DNA from: Isoetes taiwanensis
Taxonomy: Eukaryota; Streptophyta; Lycopodiopsida; Isoetales; Isoetaceae
Length of the DNA: 64,000 bases
Assembly (NCBI GenBank): GCA_021234155.1
Contig: JAJEKV010000064.1
Span: forward strand, 5,642,001 to 5,706,000
Direction: 5' to 3'
Below the pieces are notes generated by a model, which saw nothing but the letters and a program-made list of their open reading frames with translations, did not search any database and was not told the origin of the DNA. The position numbers were made by a program, and so were the translations under genes. The stretch's first letter is position 1; each line of letters starts with the position of its first letter. Below, piece after piece: positions 22,999 to 33,289 of the stretch.

Positions 22999-23079
22999 CG
23001 TGCAGCTAAGAGGCGTCGCATGACATCAACCATATACAGGCTTCTTTTTTTCGTGCGGCTAAGAGGCGTCGCATGACAT
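22999..23079. repeat. Direct repeat, 53-bp period
   Basis: CGTGCAGCTAAGAGGCGTCG plus CATGACAT occurs at 22,999 and, with one change, at 23,052. Confidence 0.8.
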
Positions 23080-23205
23080 TAACCATGTTTTCATTGCTTT
23101 TTCCAGATGGCTCAGTGCTAACAGATCCAACAGAACTCAAGCAACATCTACATAACCACTTTTATATCTTTTTTTGCTGAGAAACATCTTCCCTTTCAGT
23201 CAGAA

Positions 23206-24060
23206 ATGCAAAATGATGTTTTGTCTAGGGTTTCCTTCATCATCTCTGACGAGCAACACGTAGCAAAACTGGGATTTGGAGAACAATTCACATCAGACAT
23301 TATGAAGCTGCATGTGTCTGCTCGAGCAACTATTATGTTCCATGGTGAGCCGTCAGAGACCTTCTCACTTGATCATGGTATTCGCCAGGGATGCCCTTTA
23401 GCATCACTGCTTTTCACAATTGTCGAGAGGCTTTCTGGCAGTTATTCATCGTCGCAACCACAGAGGGACTCCTCCATGGTCTTGCAATGGAGGATGGCAC
23501 ACCAGAGGTTTGCAATCAATATACAGAGGACATGTTCCTCTTTCTGGTCGCTAATGCTGAGTATCTAGAGCTGCCAAATTTCTCTTAGACACATTTTCAC
23601 TGTCTTCGGTGTCCTTGTGGGGTGGCAGAAATGTACAGCTTTATGGACATTCGATACTCTGATTCTGGCATGTGTTCATAATTATCCATGGAAATTACTT
23701 GCTCATGGACAGGCCATCAAGTTGTTGGGGATTCCAATTGGCATCCATGTTACTGCTGGACTTACATGGGAGGAGATCATTAAGGGTTTGGAAAAGCACT
23801 TGTTCTGGTGGTCCACGGCAAAGTTGTCTCTTGCAGGTCGCATTATAGTGGCCAAGTAAATCCGTAATAGTACCCATGTCTATATGGCATCCTTACTGCT
23901 AGCCCCGTAGATCAAAGTACGTGAGCTCATTTCAATAGTCCATAACTTTATATGGGCGGGTACTGAGGAAGGTGTTGTGATTAAGGTGGCTTGGTCGAAA
24001 TGCATCCTTCTAAAATGGGTAGTCCTACTCTATTAGCAGCTTTATTGTAGGAGGAGAAAG
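23206..24060 (+). pseudogene. LINE reverse-transcriptase fragment
   Basis: Partial plant LINE RT in broken frames. FSLDHGIRQGCPLASLLFTI is the RT block before the active site, QYTEDMFLF stands where QYADDTLLF is expected (the first catalytic D is replaced by E), and LLGIPIGIH..GLTWEEII.GLEKHL..WSTAKLSLAGRIIVAK is the thumb. It then matches 58,504-58,743 (MAS.LLAP, VHNFIWAG) and stops near 24,060 without a 3' end. It belongs to the same lineage as the poly(A)-tailed LINEs here. Confidence 0.85.
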
Positions 24061-24159
24061 CATAGTTGCAAGATATATCAGACTTAGATAACCCAGAATA
24101 CATCATCCCTTATACAATTAGTGTCATGGCTGCATTTCCCGAGGCTCGTGAGACAGCCT

Positions 24160-25245
24160 ACTCTCGACTGGTGAGTTGAGAAAGCCAACACTCAGACTAG
24201 ATCCCCTCGCTCCCCCCCCCTCCCCCCCCTCAAAGAGGGAAGGGGCTTAGTCTAGGTGAAGGCATTCCCAACTGGCGAGTCGAGAATGCCGCACTGAAGT
24301 CAACACCCGCACCGCTTCCACTGAAGCCAGCACCCACATTAGACTCCTCTCCTTGAATATCCCTTGTCCGAACTTGTCCAGTCGCTCCGGTTATTCTCGA
24401 CATGTGAGTCAAGAAAGCCCCCAAAGGCAAGTACAGGGGAATCTAAAGTATTCATCCAACACCCTTCCTTTACTATACCCAAACATCCTCTCTTTACCAC
24501 ACTTTTTCATGCTCAAGAGTGCATTCTCAACACTCGAGTCGCGGGTGCCTGTACCCAGTCTGGGCCACTCTCCTTCGAATTTTGCAAAGGGGAAGGGCCT
24601 AGTCTGGATGGAGGCCTCTGTGAGTAGCGACTCGAGAATGCATTTGAAAGGCAAATACAGAGGACAAGGGGGCTTTCTCGACTCGCGATTCGAGAAGGCC
24701 TATTCTTGACTCGCGAGAAAGGCAAATAGAGAGGAATCCAAATTATTCATCCAACCCCCTTTCCTTACTATACCAAAACACCCTCTCTTTACCACATTTG
24801 CCCATGCTTAAGAGTGCATTCTTGACTCTCGAGCTGCAGGTGCCTCTACCCAGTCTGGGCCACTATCCTTTGAACCATCTTCTTCGAATTTTGTGAAGGG
24901 AAGGGGCCTAGTCTGGGTGGAGGCCTCTGCAAATAGCGACTCAAGGATGCATTCAAAAGGCAAATACATAGGACAAGGGGGCTTCCTCGACTCGCAAGTT
25001 AAGAAGGCCTATTCTCGACTCGTGAGTCGAGAAAGGCCGCGAAAGGCAAATACAGAGGAATCCAAACTGTCCCTTACTATACCAAAACATCCTCTCTTTA
25101 CCGCACTTACCCATGCTCAAGAGTGCATTCTTGACTCTCAAGTCGCGGGTGCCTCTACCCAGTCTGAGCCACTCTACTTTGAACCATCCCCTTTGAAATT
25201 TGCAAAGGGGAGGGGCTTAGTCTGGAGGCCTTCTATATAGGAAAC
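24160..25245. repeat. Tandem array (~300-bp units) carrying CTCGACTCGCGAGTCGAG palindromes
   Basis: Units start with AGAGGAATCYAAA at 24,436, 24,731 and 25,055, giving periods near 295 and 324 bp, with a partial unit before them. Each unit holds CTCTCTTTACC, ATGCTCAAGAGTGCATTCT, CCCAGTCTGGGCCACT and variants of the perfect 16-bp palindrome TCGACTCGCGAGTCGA followed by GAAAGGC. The open frames across it are by-products of the repeats. Confidence 0.8.
24212..24229. repeat. C-tract
   Basis: Two runs of 8-9 C separated by one T; on the other strand this is a G-rich run that could form a quadruplex. Confidence 0.9.
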
Positions 25246-25249
25246 CCAC

Positions 25250-25800
25250 TCAATCTCCTATTCCAATCTACCAAACAAGTAATCGAATAAAGAATCAAAG
25301 TTGTCTTGCCTAATTTCGAGTGCGTGCAGCTGTTCGCGAGTCTCTCTGATTGCTTGCTCCCTTGCTCGACATCTCTCAACGCAGAGAATTCCTCGACACT
25401 GAAATATACTCAACAAGGAAATAAGCAATTGAGCGAGCTTTCGAGCAGTTCCACATTCTCGACTTTTTCAGCAGGTCTAACAGGATCTAGGAAATAAGCA
25501 TCCAAGTAAAACAACGGAAAACACTCACCTCTTTTCGCAAATATTCTCTGGACCATTGTATCATAGATCCTGCAACCTCTCCGAGGGTCTTTTCTTCTTC
25601 AGTCGGCCGCATCAATGAGGCATCTCAATTAATATATAGCTTGTATATTCTTGTGTATTCCTTCTCCATGACGTTGCAATAAAGGATAGTCGTATTCTCG
25701 AGCTCATCTCCCACTGCTACTTTGGCCCCATGGGAATCGATTGAATCAACTAGTATTACCAAAAGCCTCAGTTAGTTGGAGCCATAGATTCATGCAAAGT
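25250..25800. other. No gene recognised
   Basis: Sequence between the palindromic array and the broken coding region; no domain, splice pattern or terminal repeat is recognised. It contains GCGAGTC and CTCGAC fragments of the same palindrome. Confidence 0.4.
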
Positions 25801-27395
25801 TAGAAGCTTACATCATTGCGGCACCATCACAAGTGGCCGAGAGGAATCTGTTTGCAGCTTCGCTGCTAGCGCTCGATAAGCTCCTCTGCGCCCGTCGGAT
25901 TGAGTTCCACAAAAAGAAGATGATATTCAAATTGGTGTTTATGCGGGCTAAGGATGGTCTGATGTACCCTTACCTCGCTATTTTGCCTTCAACGATCGTA
26001 TATCCTCAATTCCAAATTTAAGAACACGCCAGAATCTGTTTTTACATGTAATCCCAAAATCCCAAAATCCCGAAAGAGACGCAATTTGGAAGGTCATTCG
26101 AGCAGCAAGAAACAGCGTCGCCTGCAAGACATTGCGACTCCATCCAAGAACCGGGGTGCGCGATCGGACCCAGCGTCGAGCAACCTGAAGAAGCGGAAGC
26201 CGGCACCTCCCGGTTTCAATTTGGAATCCTTGCCTCGACCTATTCTGACGATGTTTTATCTTACATCATTTACAGCCAAGTTCTTCGTTATCACTGACAA
26301 CATCTTTTTCGTCCTTGAAGGATTGAAGACACAGCTTATGGAAACCCATGCGGATTGCTGGTGGTATGTGGAAGTAACAGCATCTGGGAAAGAAAAAGAT
26401 TTGTTCTTCTAGCACAAGGATAAAAAAAGTTCTTGCAACAAGTATAAGAAGGTTGGGATAATCCTTTCTGTTGCTGCTCCGGATCAGCAGTAGCTCACTT
26501 TGTATGTAGCGGATATGGGTAAGGGAAAGTCTTACCACACCAGGAAATTGTCAATTTCAAATTATTATTCTACATCAATGAGCAAGGCCAAGGGAACTGA
26601 CAAGAGGCCGATGCCAGTAAATTGCCAGAACTTAGGCTAGAAGGACTTAGAAGGGAGGAAAGAGACTGGCATGCTCAGTTTAAGAGAGCTCATCATGGAA
26701 ATTTCCAGGGTAAGAGAGAAGTTGTTCAACATAGGGATCTTCACATCCAACGTGCTTAAGAGTCTAAATCACTCAACTGTTACCAAAGATGTGGTAGAGA
26801 GAAAGAAAAGTCCAGAGAAAAATGCAATTATGGAATCTCAAAGCCATGCAGAGGCCTCGAAAGCGGATGGCAAAAAAATGGCAGACTCCCAGGCCTTGGA
26901 TCCAGACCAGAAAATAAAGAAGTCGCATGGGGGGCGTAAGATGGAACGATTGGCTCAGTTTTATCCACTAGAGATTGGCCAAAAGTTGCTGCTGGATATA
27001 AGATGCCTAAAGGTTTGCACTGGTGAAGTGGTCCTCTTCAATCACATGGAATTCAATGCAGCTCACATGCTGGAGATACTTAACCTCATGATGCGTCATC
27101 TTGTTGCAGATTCGATGCTGGCGGACGTGATTCTATTCGGCAGGGCTACATTTGAGTTGTTCAAGTGGAGCACAAGGGAAGATCTGAAGGGTAAAAATAT
27201 GAGGTTCTAGGTTGTGGATGGCCAGCATTCCATGAGGGTAGCGCAAGTATTGGAAACAGAGAAGGAGATTCCGTAGAGGATCAAGGACCGTTGTTCCAAA
27301 CGGGAGTGCAGAGTGCTGTCGGCAGATATACCACCTACCGAACTTGCCAGTATTATCCATTATTAGAATACAACTTCGGCATATGCCAGCTACAT
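25780..27395 (+). pseudogene. Unidentified broken coding region with VDGQHS motif
   Basis: Several plus-strand frames follow one another, separated by stops or frameshifts: 25,780-26,021 (AERNLFAASLLALDKLL), 26,086-26,412 (basic, Lys/Arg-rich N-terminus, then WWYVEVTASGKEKD), and 26,671-27,395. The last contains a charged segment, then MERLAQFYPLEIGQKLLLDI, DVILFGRATFELFKWSTRED, a stop, VVDGQHSMRVAQVLE, another stop, and KRECRVLSADIPPTELASII. The VDGQHS string resembles the DGQHR-type motif of ParB/DndB-like domains, but that is only a motif likeness. I do not recognise the family. It lies between two palindrome-rich arrays and may be the coding relic of an unclassified mobile element. Confidence 0.45.
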
Positions 27396-27409
27396 AAAGT
27401 ATCTTCTTT

Positions 27410-27745
27410 GACCTTTCCCATGGCTTCCTCGACTCGTGAATCAAGAAAGCCCCTTCATTCTCTTGCCTTTCGGGGAGCTTTCTCCAAGTCTTATATTGTT
27501 GCCTTTTGGGGGGCTTTTCCTGAGCAAGGACCCAGGTCCCTTGGACTTGGGGACTTTCTCGACTTGCGAGTCGAGAAAGCCCCCTCATCCTCTGTATTTG
27601 CCTTTCGAGGGGCTTTCTCGACTCCCGATTGAAAAAACCCTCAAGTCTTATGTTGTTGCCCTTCAGAAGGTTTCCCCTGAGCAAGGACCCAGGTCCCTTG
27701 GGGGAGTTTCTCGACTTGCGAGTTGAGAAAGCCCCCATGTCCCAT
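27410..27745. repeat. Second palindrome-rich array (~157-bp units)
   Basis: Two units (CAAGTCTTATATTGTTGCC at 27,485 and a near copy at 27,642) each contain GAGCAAGGACCCAGGTCCCT and TTTCTCGACTTGCGAGTCGA followed by GAAAGCCCCC. The palindrome core is the same as in 24,160-25,245; a lone copy lies at about 27,883. Confidence 0.75.
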
Positions 27746-28004
27746 GTATTTGCCTTATTGAGTCATCTGGCCTCTACATTAATATTCTTGGCCACAAAAT
27801 AGCATTCTTGTGCCACTTTGTTAGATCGTATTAATTTTCATAGTTTGTGTGGCTTGGGCCACAATGCATATGTATATGTCTTCGCGAGTCGAGAAGAGTC
27901 CAAAGTCCTCTAGCTGTAGCGCTATTTGTTAGATCTTTAAAATGACTCAGTGACTTAGTTCTACTTATTTATTATAGCTTGTATCCTGACCAGATCACAC
28001 ACAC
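27746..28004. other. No gene recognised
   Basis: Short AT-rich stretch up to the TRIM-like element; only one palindrome half-site (GCGAGTCGAGAAG, near 27,884) is notable. Confidence 0.4.
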
Positions 28005-28470
28005 TGTTACGAATGGTCTGTTCTTCCTGCAAATTTATCAACTTATTAGAAAGTAAAACACCATAGGGCACTCGATTTACCACCCAACCGGACCAACTAG
28101 AAGAGATATCACCAAGTCAAGCTACTTCGCAAGACTATATAAGAACAAGCTCTTTCTAGCCACCAACCACTGGTGTTACAGGAACTCTTTCTAATGATAT
28201 GATCAAGCAAGACTTCAAGATCTTTCCAAAAAGGTAAGGATCCCCAATTTCTGAGTTGTGATCACGGAGATATCACGTCTCAAAATTGTCAGTCTATTTA
28301 TAGGTAACAACACCTTTTTTTTTGCCTTTTTGCTTCTACGTAAAGGTCAAGGTTTATTTTTAGCTCTCTCTTTGATAATATCAAGGCTTAGACATACTGG
28401 ATGGCTTTCTTACTTGATCATATCAATAAATATTGTTCCATGCAAGGCCACTCCCCCGAGCACCATATCA
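28005..28470 (-). repeat. TRIM copy 1, 3' LTR (internally deleted)
   Basis: Matches 28,872-29,486 and, in reverse, 43,730-44,365, except for a missing central segment that in the other copies contains the CCTATGCACC-type block. Confidence 0.85.
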
Positions 28471-28871
28471 ATTCCTTCCCTTCTCAAGACTGATCGTCCT
28501 CGATCATCTTTCTTAAAGACTTACATCCATTCTCAAAGAATATCAATTCCTTCCTTTCTCAAGACTGATCGTCCTCGATCACCATTAAACCTGAAAGGAA
28601 ACCATCAAAGCTCCCTTTTCAAAATTGATCTTCAATCAATTTCTGAAAAGCGTGTTAGTCTTTCCCTTCTTGGGACTATTCTTGCCCCCCCTAGGAATGT
28701 TCTTTTTCTGATCCTCCAAGGCAGGGTCCGCGCTTGGACAAAAAAATCTCTATACTGGTCCATCAAGTAGGCGTCCCTCACTTGAACAGTCATGGCATTC
28801 CCAGCCCTTTCCAGTCCTTCAAGTTAAGTATCACCATTGAACTTAAACAAGAAAGTAAACCCTTTCCCAAT

Positions 28872-29486
28872 TGTTACGAATGCTCTGTTCTTCCTGCAAA
28901 TTCATCAACTTATTAGAAAGTAAAACACCTACGGTGGCAATTTACTACCAAACCCGACTTCACCTGAAGAGGTATCAAGAAGTCAAGCTACTTCTCAAGT
29001 AAGACTCCATAAGAACAAGCTCTTTTTCTAGCCACCAAACCACCTAAATAGAACTCTTTCTAATGATAAGGGATCAAGCAAGAGAAAATACCATTGTATT
29101 GTGTCATAAAAAAATAACAGATCTAGTTGTGTAGTCACTTTAGACCCCTATGCACCTTCTAGGTATAACCTCAAACCTTCATAAGGGATCATGGATGTCC
29201 CGCTTCAACCAATCCGGGAACCAGAATTTCAAAGATCTTTCTAAAAAGGTAAGGATTCCTGATTTCTGAGTTGTGATCATGGAGATATCATGTTTCAAAA
29301 TTGTCAGTCTATTTATAGGTAACAACACCTTTTTTTTTTGCCTCTTTGCTTCTAAATAAAGGTCAAGGTTTATTTTTAGCTTTCTCTTTGATAATATCAA
29401 GGCTTAGACATACTAGATGGCTTTCATACTTGATCATATCAATTAATATTGTTCCATGCAAGGCCACTCCTCCGAGCACCATATCA
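28872..29486 (-). repeat. TRIM copy 1, 5' LTR
   Basis: 615 bp; reverse-complement match to the 635/636-bp LTRs of the copy at 43,730-46,169. Confidence 0.88.
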
Positions 29487-29525
29487 CACGCTCGGCAATA
29501 GTGGAAGGCATTGGGTTGTCCACAG

Positions 29526-30526
29526 TGTGACATTCCCCGCTCATATATGATGCGTCGCACGTATAGAACTGGAGTTCATCCATCCCGTTAGTGCATACCT
29601 GCTAACACGAGGTCGTCTACCTATCATCGGGTTCTTGATAGTGGACAAGAACACCACGGGGAAGAATAAACATGTCATTCGTCTCGTCTCCCTCAGGATC
29701 TACCTAGCTGCATAAGCGCATAAAATATAAGCATGTGGCATCACATAAGATATATATCCACCTCAAAGGGTGGCTCACCATAACATAATATCTGAACAAC
29801 AATATTGGTAACATCAACAAAGAAGGGAAATCCTACCCAAGGCTCAGACTCATGGGGGTCAACTGATGGCTTGGGATCTCTAGAAGTTATTGCAGACAGA
29901 ATTCATGGCAAATAGATTTTGCTGGCATAAGAACATGGCCGTTGGGTAGTCCAATCCATCCGCATGTCCTGTGCATACTTTGCAGATAGGCTGAAAAATA
30001 TTGGGGATGTGATCGTAGCCTACTGGGTGCATAGTTAGAGGGACTACTCCTAGGCTGCATCTCCCTAGTCCCAATGAGGCAGGAGAGGATCATTCCCCTT
30101 TAGAAGGTCCACGCCAACTGTAGGCGAGCTAGAGAGCCACTGCTTGTCTACGACTTGAACCCCACTGAGGCGACACATCACCTAGGAGGTGTCGAGACCA
30201 TACCTTGCCTACACTCAGTGGCAAACTATTAGGCCTAGTCCATAACGTTCCCCGGCTGTCACTATGCACCAGAGGGATCAACTATAGCCGGACAAGCCTT
30301 CCTTATCAGCCAGTCTAACCCCGCCACCCACAACCAGACGGGCTCCTATGCACAGGCTGCATTTACTGGGTACTAATGAGGTTACTCTAGGAACATCATC
30401 TACAAAGGCTTTGGTTCTCTACTCCCCTTTCCAATATACAAAAGGTGCGTACATAGTAATATCTAATATCATCCAATGAACTGAAATAAAAGAATAAAGA
30501 TCTATTATATCTATTCTAACATACAT
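29526..30526 (-). repeat. Gypsy B 3' LTR, truncated
   Basis: About 1,000 bp colinear with the first part of the right LTR (as read on the plus strand) up to ATACATG, where homology stops and integrase sequence begins. Confidence 0.85.
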
Positions 30527-30960
30527 GACTTGGACTGCTTGTTCCAAATATAGTTTCTCAACATGTCCGCCAATATCCAGTTGGTACGCTTTGTCTGCCC
30601 ATTCGTTTGAGTATGGATAACTTCATATGGATGGTATTGAAGAGGTCTTTCCAAAATGCGCTCATGAACTTCGAACTTCGGGTCCCTATCGGAGATAATC
30701 TTTCTTGGCATTCTATGGAGCCTGAAAATCTCTTTTGTAAATAGCACGGTGGTGTCTAATACCATATCGGTGGTTCGATATAGTATAAAATGTGCCATCT
30801 TCAACAACTTGTCAACCACGACCATTAAGACATCCTCGCCCCTTATAGTTATGGGAAGCCCTGTTATGAAGTCCATGCTTATTACCTCCCACTTGGAATT
30901 TGGCACTGCCGGATTCCAAGTTGTTTGGCTTTCGTTTGTTGACATAGCTGACACTCCAGA
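30527..30960 (-). pseudogene. Gypsy B integrase core, inactivated
   Basis: Shows WEVISMDFITGLP with the first catalytic D, IISDRDPKF with the second, and QTNGQTKRTN, where the expected catalytic E is K. The C-terminal half is lost at the LTR junction. The frame overlaps the upstream RNase H-integrase frame by a frameshift at about 30,812-30,954. Confidence 0.88.
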
Positions 30961-31450
30961 TATATTTTGCTATCTGCTTCTTCATGTCAGGCCAATAATA
31001 GCTACTTCTTATCTTGAAGTAGATTTTCATGAACCTTGCGTGGTCGGCTATTGGGTTGTCATGCGTGTCATGGAGAATCAACTTTCTAACTCCAGATGAC
31101 TCTGGCACGCACAATTTATTCTTATGATATAGGAGGTTACCTTCTTTCTTGAAGTGTTTGAAGGTCTCCCTTTCCTTGTCTGTTCTTGCCTCTTTTGAAA
31201 GGCTTACCCACACTTCCTTGAAGTCTTTGTGTCGTTTGGCAATGCTTCTTCTATCTTCTTGCCAAACTCGCTGGTGAGTGTTGATATGGCATTGCATTGG
31301 ACTTTCGTTGTCAAGAGGTGCCTTAAGAGTGTCCGCAACCATATTAAGCTTCCCTGGTTTGTACACTATATAGAACCCGTACTCTTCCAGGAACTCCATC
31401 CATCTCGTCTGCCTTAGATTGAGATGTGGTTGGATGAAGACGTATTGGAG
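30812..31450 (-). pseudogene. Gypsy B RNase H end and integrase zinc-binding domain
   Basis: MEFLEEYGFYIVYKPGKLN and ADTL mark the end of RNase H. The HHCC region follows (HDTHDNPIADH, then YYWPDMKKQI), but the two cysteines expected before VNKRK are not both present (WSVSYVNKRK). About 195 residues are open before a stop. Confidence 0.85.
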
Positions 31451-31501
31451 ACTTTAGTGGTCAGTTTCAAGCTGGAACTTCCTTCCCAACAAGTAGTATC
31501 T

Positions 31502-32560
31502 TCAAATCTTTAGCACTCTCACAACTGCTAGCAGTTCCTGATCATGGGTCGGGTAGTGCGTCTCAGCGTCATTCATCTTCCTAGAGTCATATGCCACGAC
31601 CCTTTCTTCCTGCATTAGGACTACTGTTGCAATTTTGCTAGCATGGGTTGCGACCAACTTATCTTTGTCTGGAACTGACAGTGTTAAGACTGGTGCGGTT
31701 GTCAATGCTTTCTTTAACTTTTCAAATCCTGCTTGTGCTTTCTTGTGCCAATGATCCACCCAATCTTTTACACTTTCTGCATTGGTGAGGTCCGTTAATG
31801 GGGCTGCTATCTTGGCAAAATTCTGGACAAATTTCTTATAGTATCTTGCTAAGCCCAAGACTCTTTTTGCCTCATGAATGTTCTTGGATGGTGGCCAGTC
31901 AATTACCACCTGAATCTTTGCAGGTTCAGTAGAGTGTCCCAAACACTCTACCCTTGCGATAACGAAGTGACATTTGGACAATTTCGCATAGAGTTGATGC
32001 CTCCTCGACTTCTCAAATACCTCCCGTAATTGTTGCACATGCTCCTCTAGAGACTTGTTGTACACTAAAATGCCATCAAAGAAAACGATGACAAATGTGT
32101 CCAGAAACTCAGAAAAGATGTCATTCATGAACATCATGAAGGTTGCTGGGGCATTGGATAGTCCAAATGGCATGATTGTGAATTCATAGTGGCCATACCT
32201 TGTTCTGAGGACAATTTTGTGGATGTTTTCTTCCTTAATCCTGATCTAATAATAACTCGATCTCAAATCTATTTTTGAAGAAGACTTTGGCACCGTGGAG
32301 CTGACCCATCGAATCATACATCCTCAAGCTTCCATCTTTCTTCTAAATGAATAGGATGGATGCCCCGAATGCGGAGACACTAGGTCTTATAAATCCTAGG
32401 TCTAACATCTCTTGCAACTGCTTCTTCAATTCTACTAGCTCTTGAGCTGTCATTTTGTAAGGTGCCTTACTTGTGGGTTTTGTACCCGGATCAAGTGCAT
32501 TTCACACTCGACTCCCCTTTAAGGAGGAAGTTCCTTGTTCTCGTCAGGAAAAAGATCATG
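31502..32560 (-). pseudogene. Gypsy B reverse transcriptase and RNase H N-part, inactivated
   Basis: MPFGLSNAPATFMMFMNDIF, the active-site block reading VFFDGILVY (second catalytic Asp changed to Gly), HQLYAKLSKCHF, then VLGLARYYKKFV and the RNase H start VVAYDSRKMNDAETHYPTHDQELLAVV. The upstream RT fingers (32,174-32,560) are present but broken by stops. With a changed active-site residue the copy is not functional. Confidence 0.9.
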
Positions 32561-32614
32561 AAATTCCTTCACTAGATTGGCCGCCTGGTTAGGCAACTTG
32601 CTCAATGTTTTGTC

Positions 32615-33289
32615 CTACTTTTCCTCCTTTGTGTCTGATTCTTTAATTTCGAGCTTGAAGATGTCGGCTACGTGCTTGCTCGTTATGCTCTTAGGTAATT
32701 TCTTACTAGATATGCATTGCATGATCGAGGTGACTTCCTTACATGTTACTTTTATTGTCTTGCCATTGGGTGCTGCTAGTGTCACTTTCCTTTTCCTGCA
32801 ATCAACTATGGCGCTAGTTGGGCCAAGATATTCTATGCCTATAATTAGGTTATACTTCCCAATGTTCATGACCTCTGTTCCTATTTCGATATTAATACCT
32901 GTCAAGTCTATATTAAAATTGATTCTTTTCCCTGTTGCGTGCTTGATTGCTCCACTTGCCAACACTTCTAGCCTTCGCTTTGACTTTAAGGCTTTCAACT
33001 TCAATATTTCTACCATTTTTGGGGAGGCAAAATTATGAGTGCTTCCCGTGCCTATCAGCAGTATGAAGAATTTTGCTTTTATTTTTGCTATTGTCGAGAT
33101 GACTTGGTACTCGACATTCTCGGTGTCAATGGCTGCATAGATATGGCACTCACCCTGGATGTAGTCGCGAGCTTCTTCGTCGTCATCTTCCGGGGGTGTC
33201 TTCCACCCTTCTAGCTCTACTAGTGCCACGTTTATTACGAATGGGCAAGTGTGCGTCCGATGTCCGGGTTGAAAACATCTGAAATACAA
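32615..33289 (-). pseudogene. Gypsy B zinc knuckle and protease, inactivated
   Basis: About 225 residues. The knuckle reads YFRCFQPGHRTHTC, with the first Cys replaced by Tyr. The protease signature reads LIGTGSTHNFAS, where DTG(S/A)TH is expected, so the catalytic Asp is Gly. A retropepsin-like fold follows (VMNIGKYNLIIGIEYLGP, IVDCRKRKVTL), conserved with the plus-strand element C at 43,185-43,480. Confidence 0.88.

Larger units (their letters stand above)
28005..29486 (-). mobile_element. TRIM-like non-coding LTR element, copy 1
   Basis: Two direct repeats (28,005-28,470, 466 bp; 28,872-29,486, 615 bp), which on the minus strand begin TGATATGG and end CGTAACA, flanked by CACAC/CACGC (28,000-28,004 and 29,487-29,491; one mismatch). 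The 0.4-kb interior matches only the 3' part of the interior of the copy at 43,730-46,169, including the purine tract region next to GAGGACGATC; the primer-site side is deleted. The left repeat has lost about 150 bp. No protein of a retroelement is encoded, so the element depends on others for movement. Confidence 0.88.

Noticed and set aside
24353-25240. Several frames of 80-118 residues on both strands
   Set aside because: They follow the tandem repeat units and reappear in each unit; no protein family is suggested.
28258-28770. A 170-residue plus-strand frame
   Set aside because: It runs antisense through a TRIM-like LTR and its interior; the same sequence in the other copy is not open.
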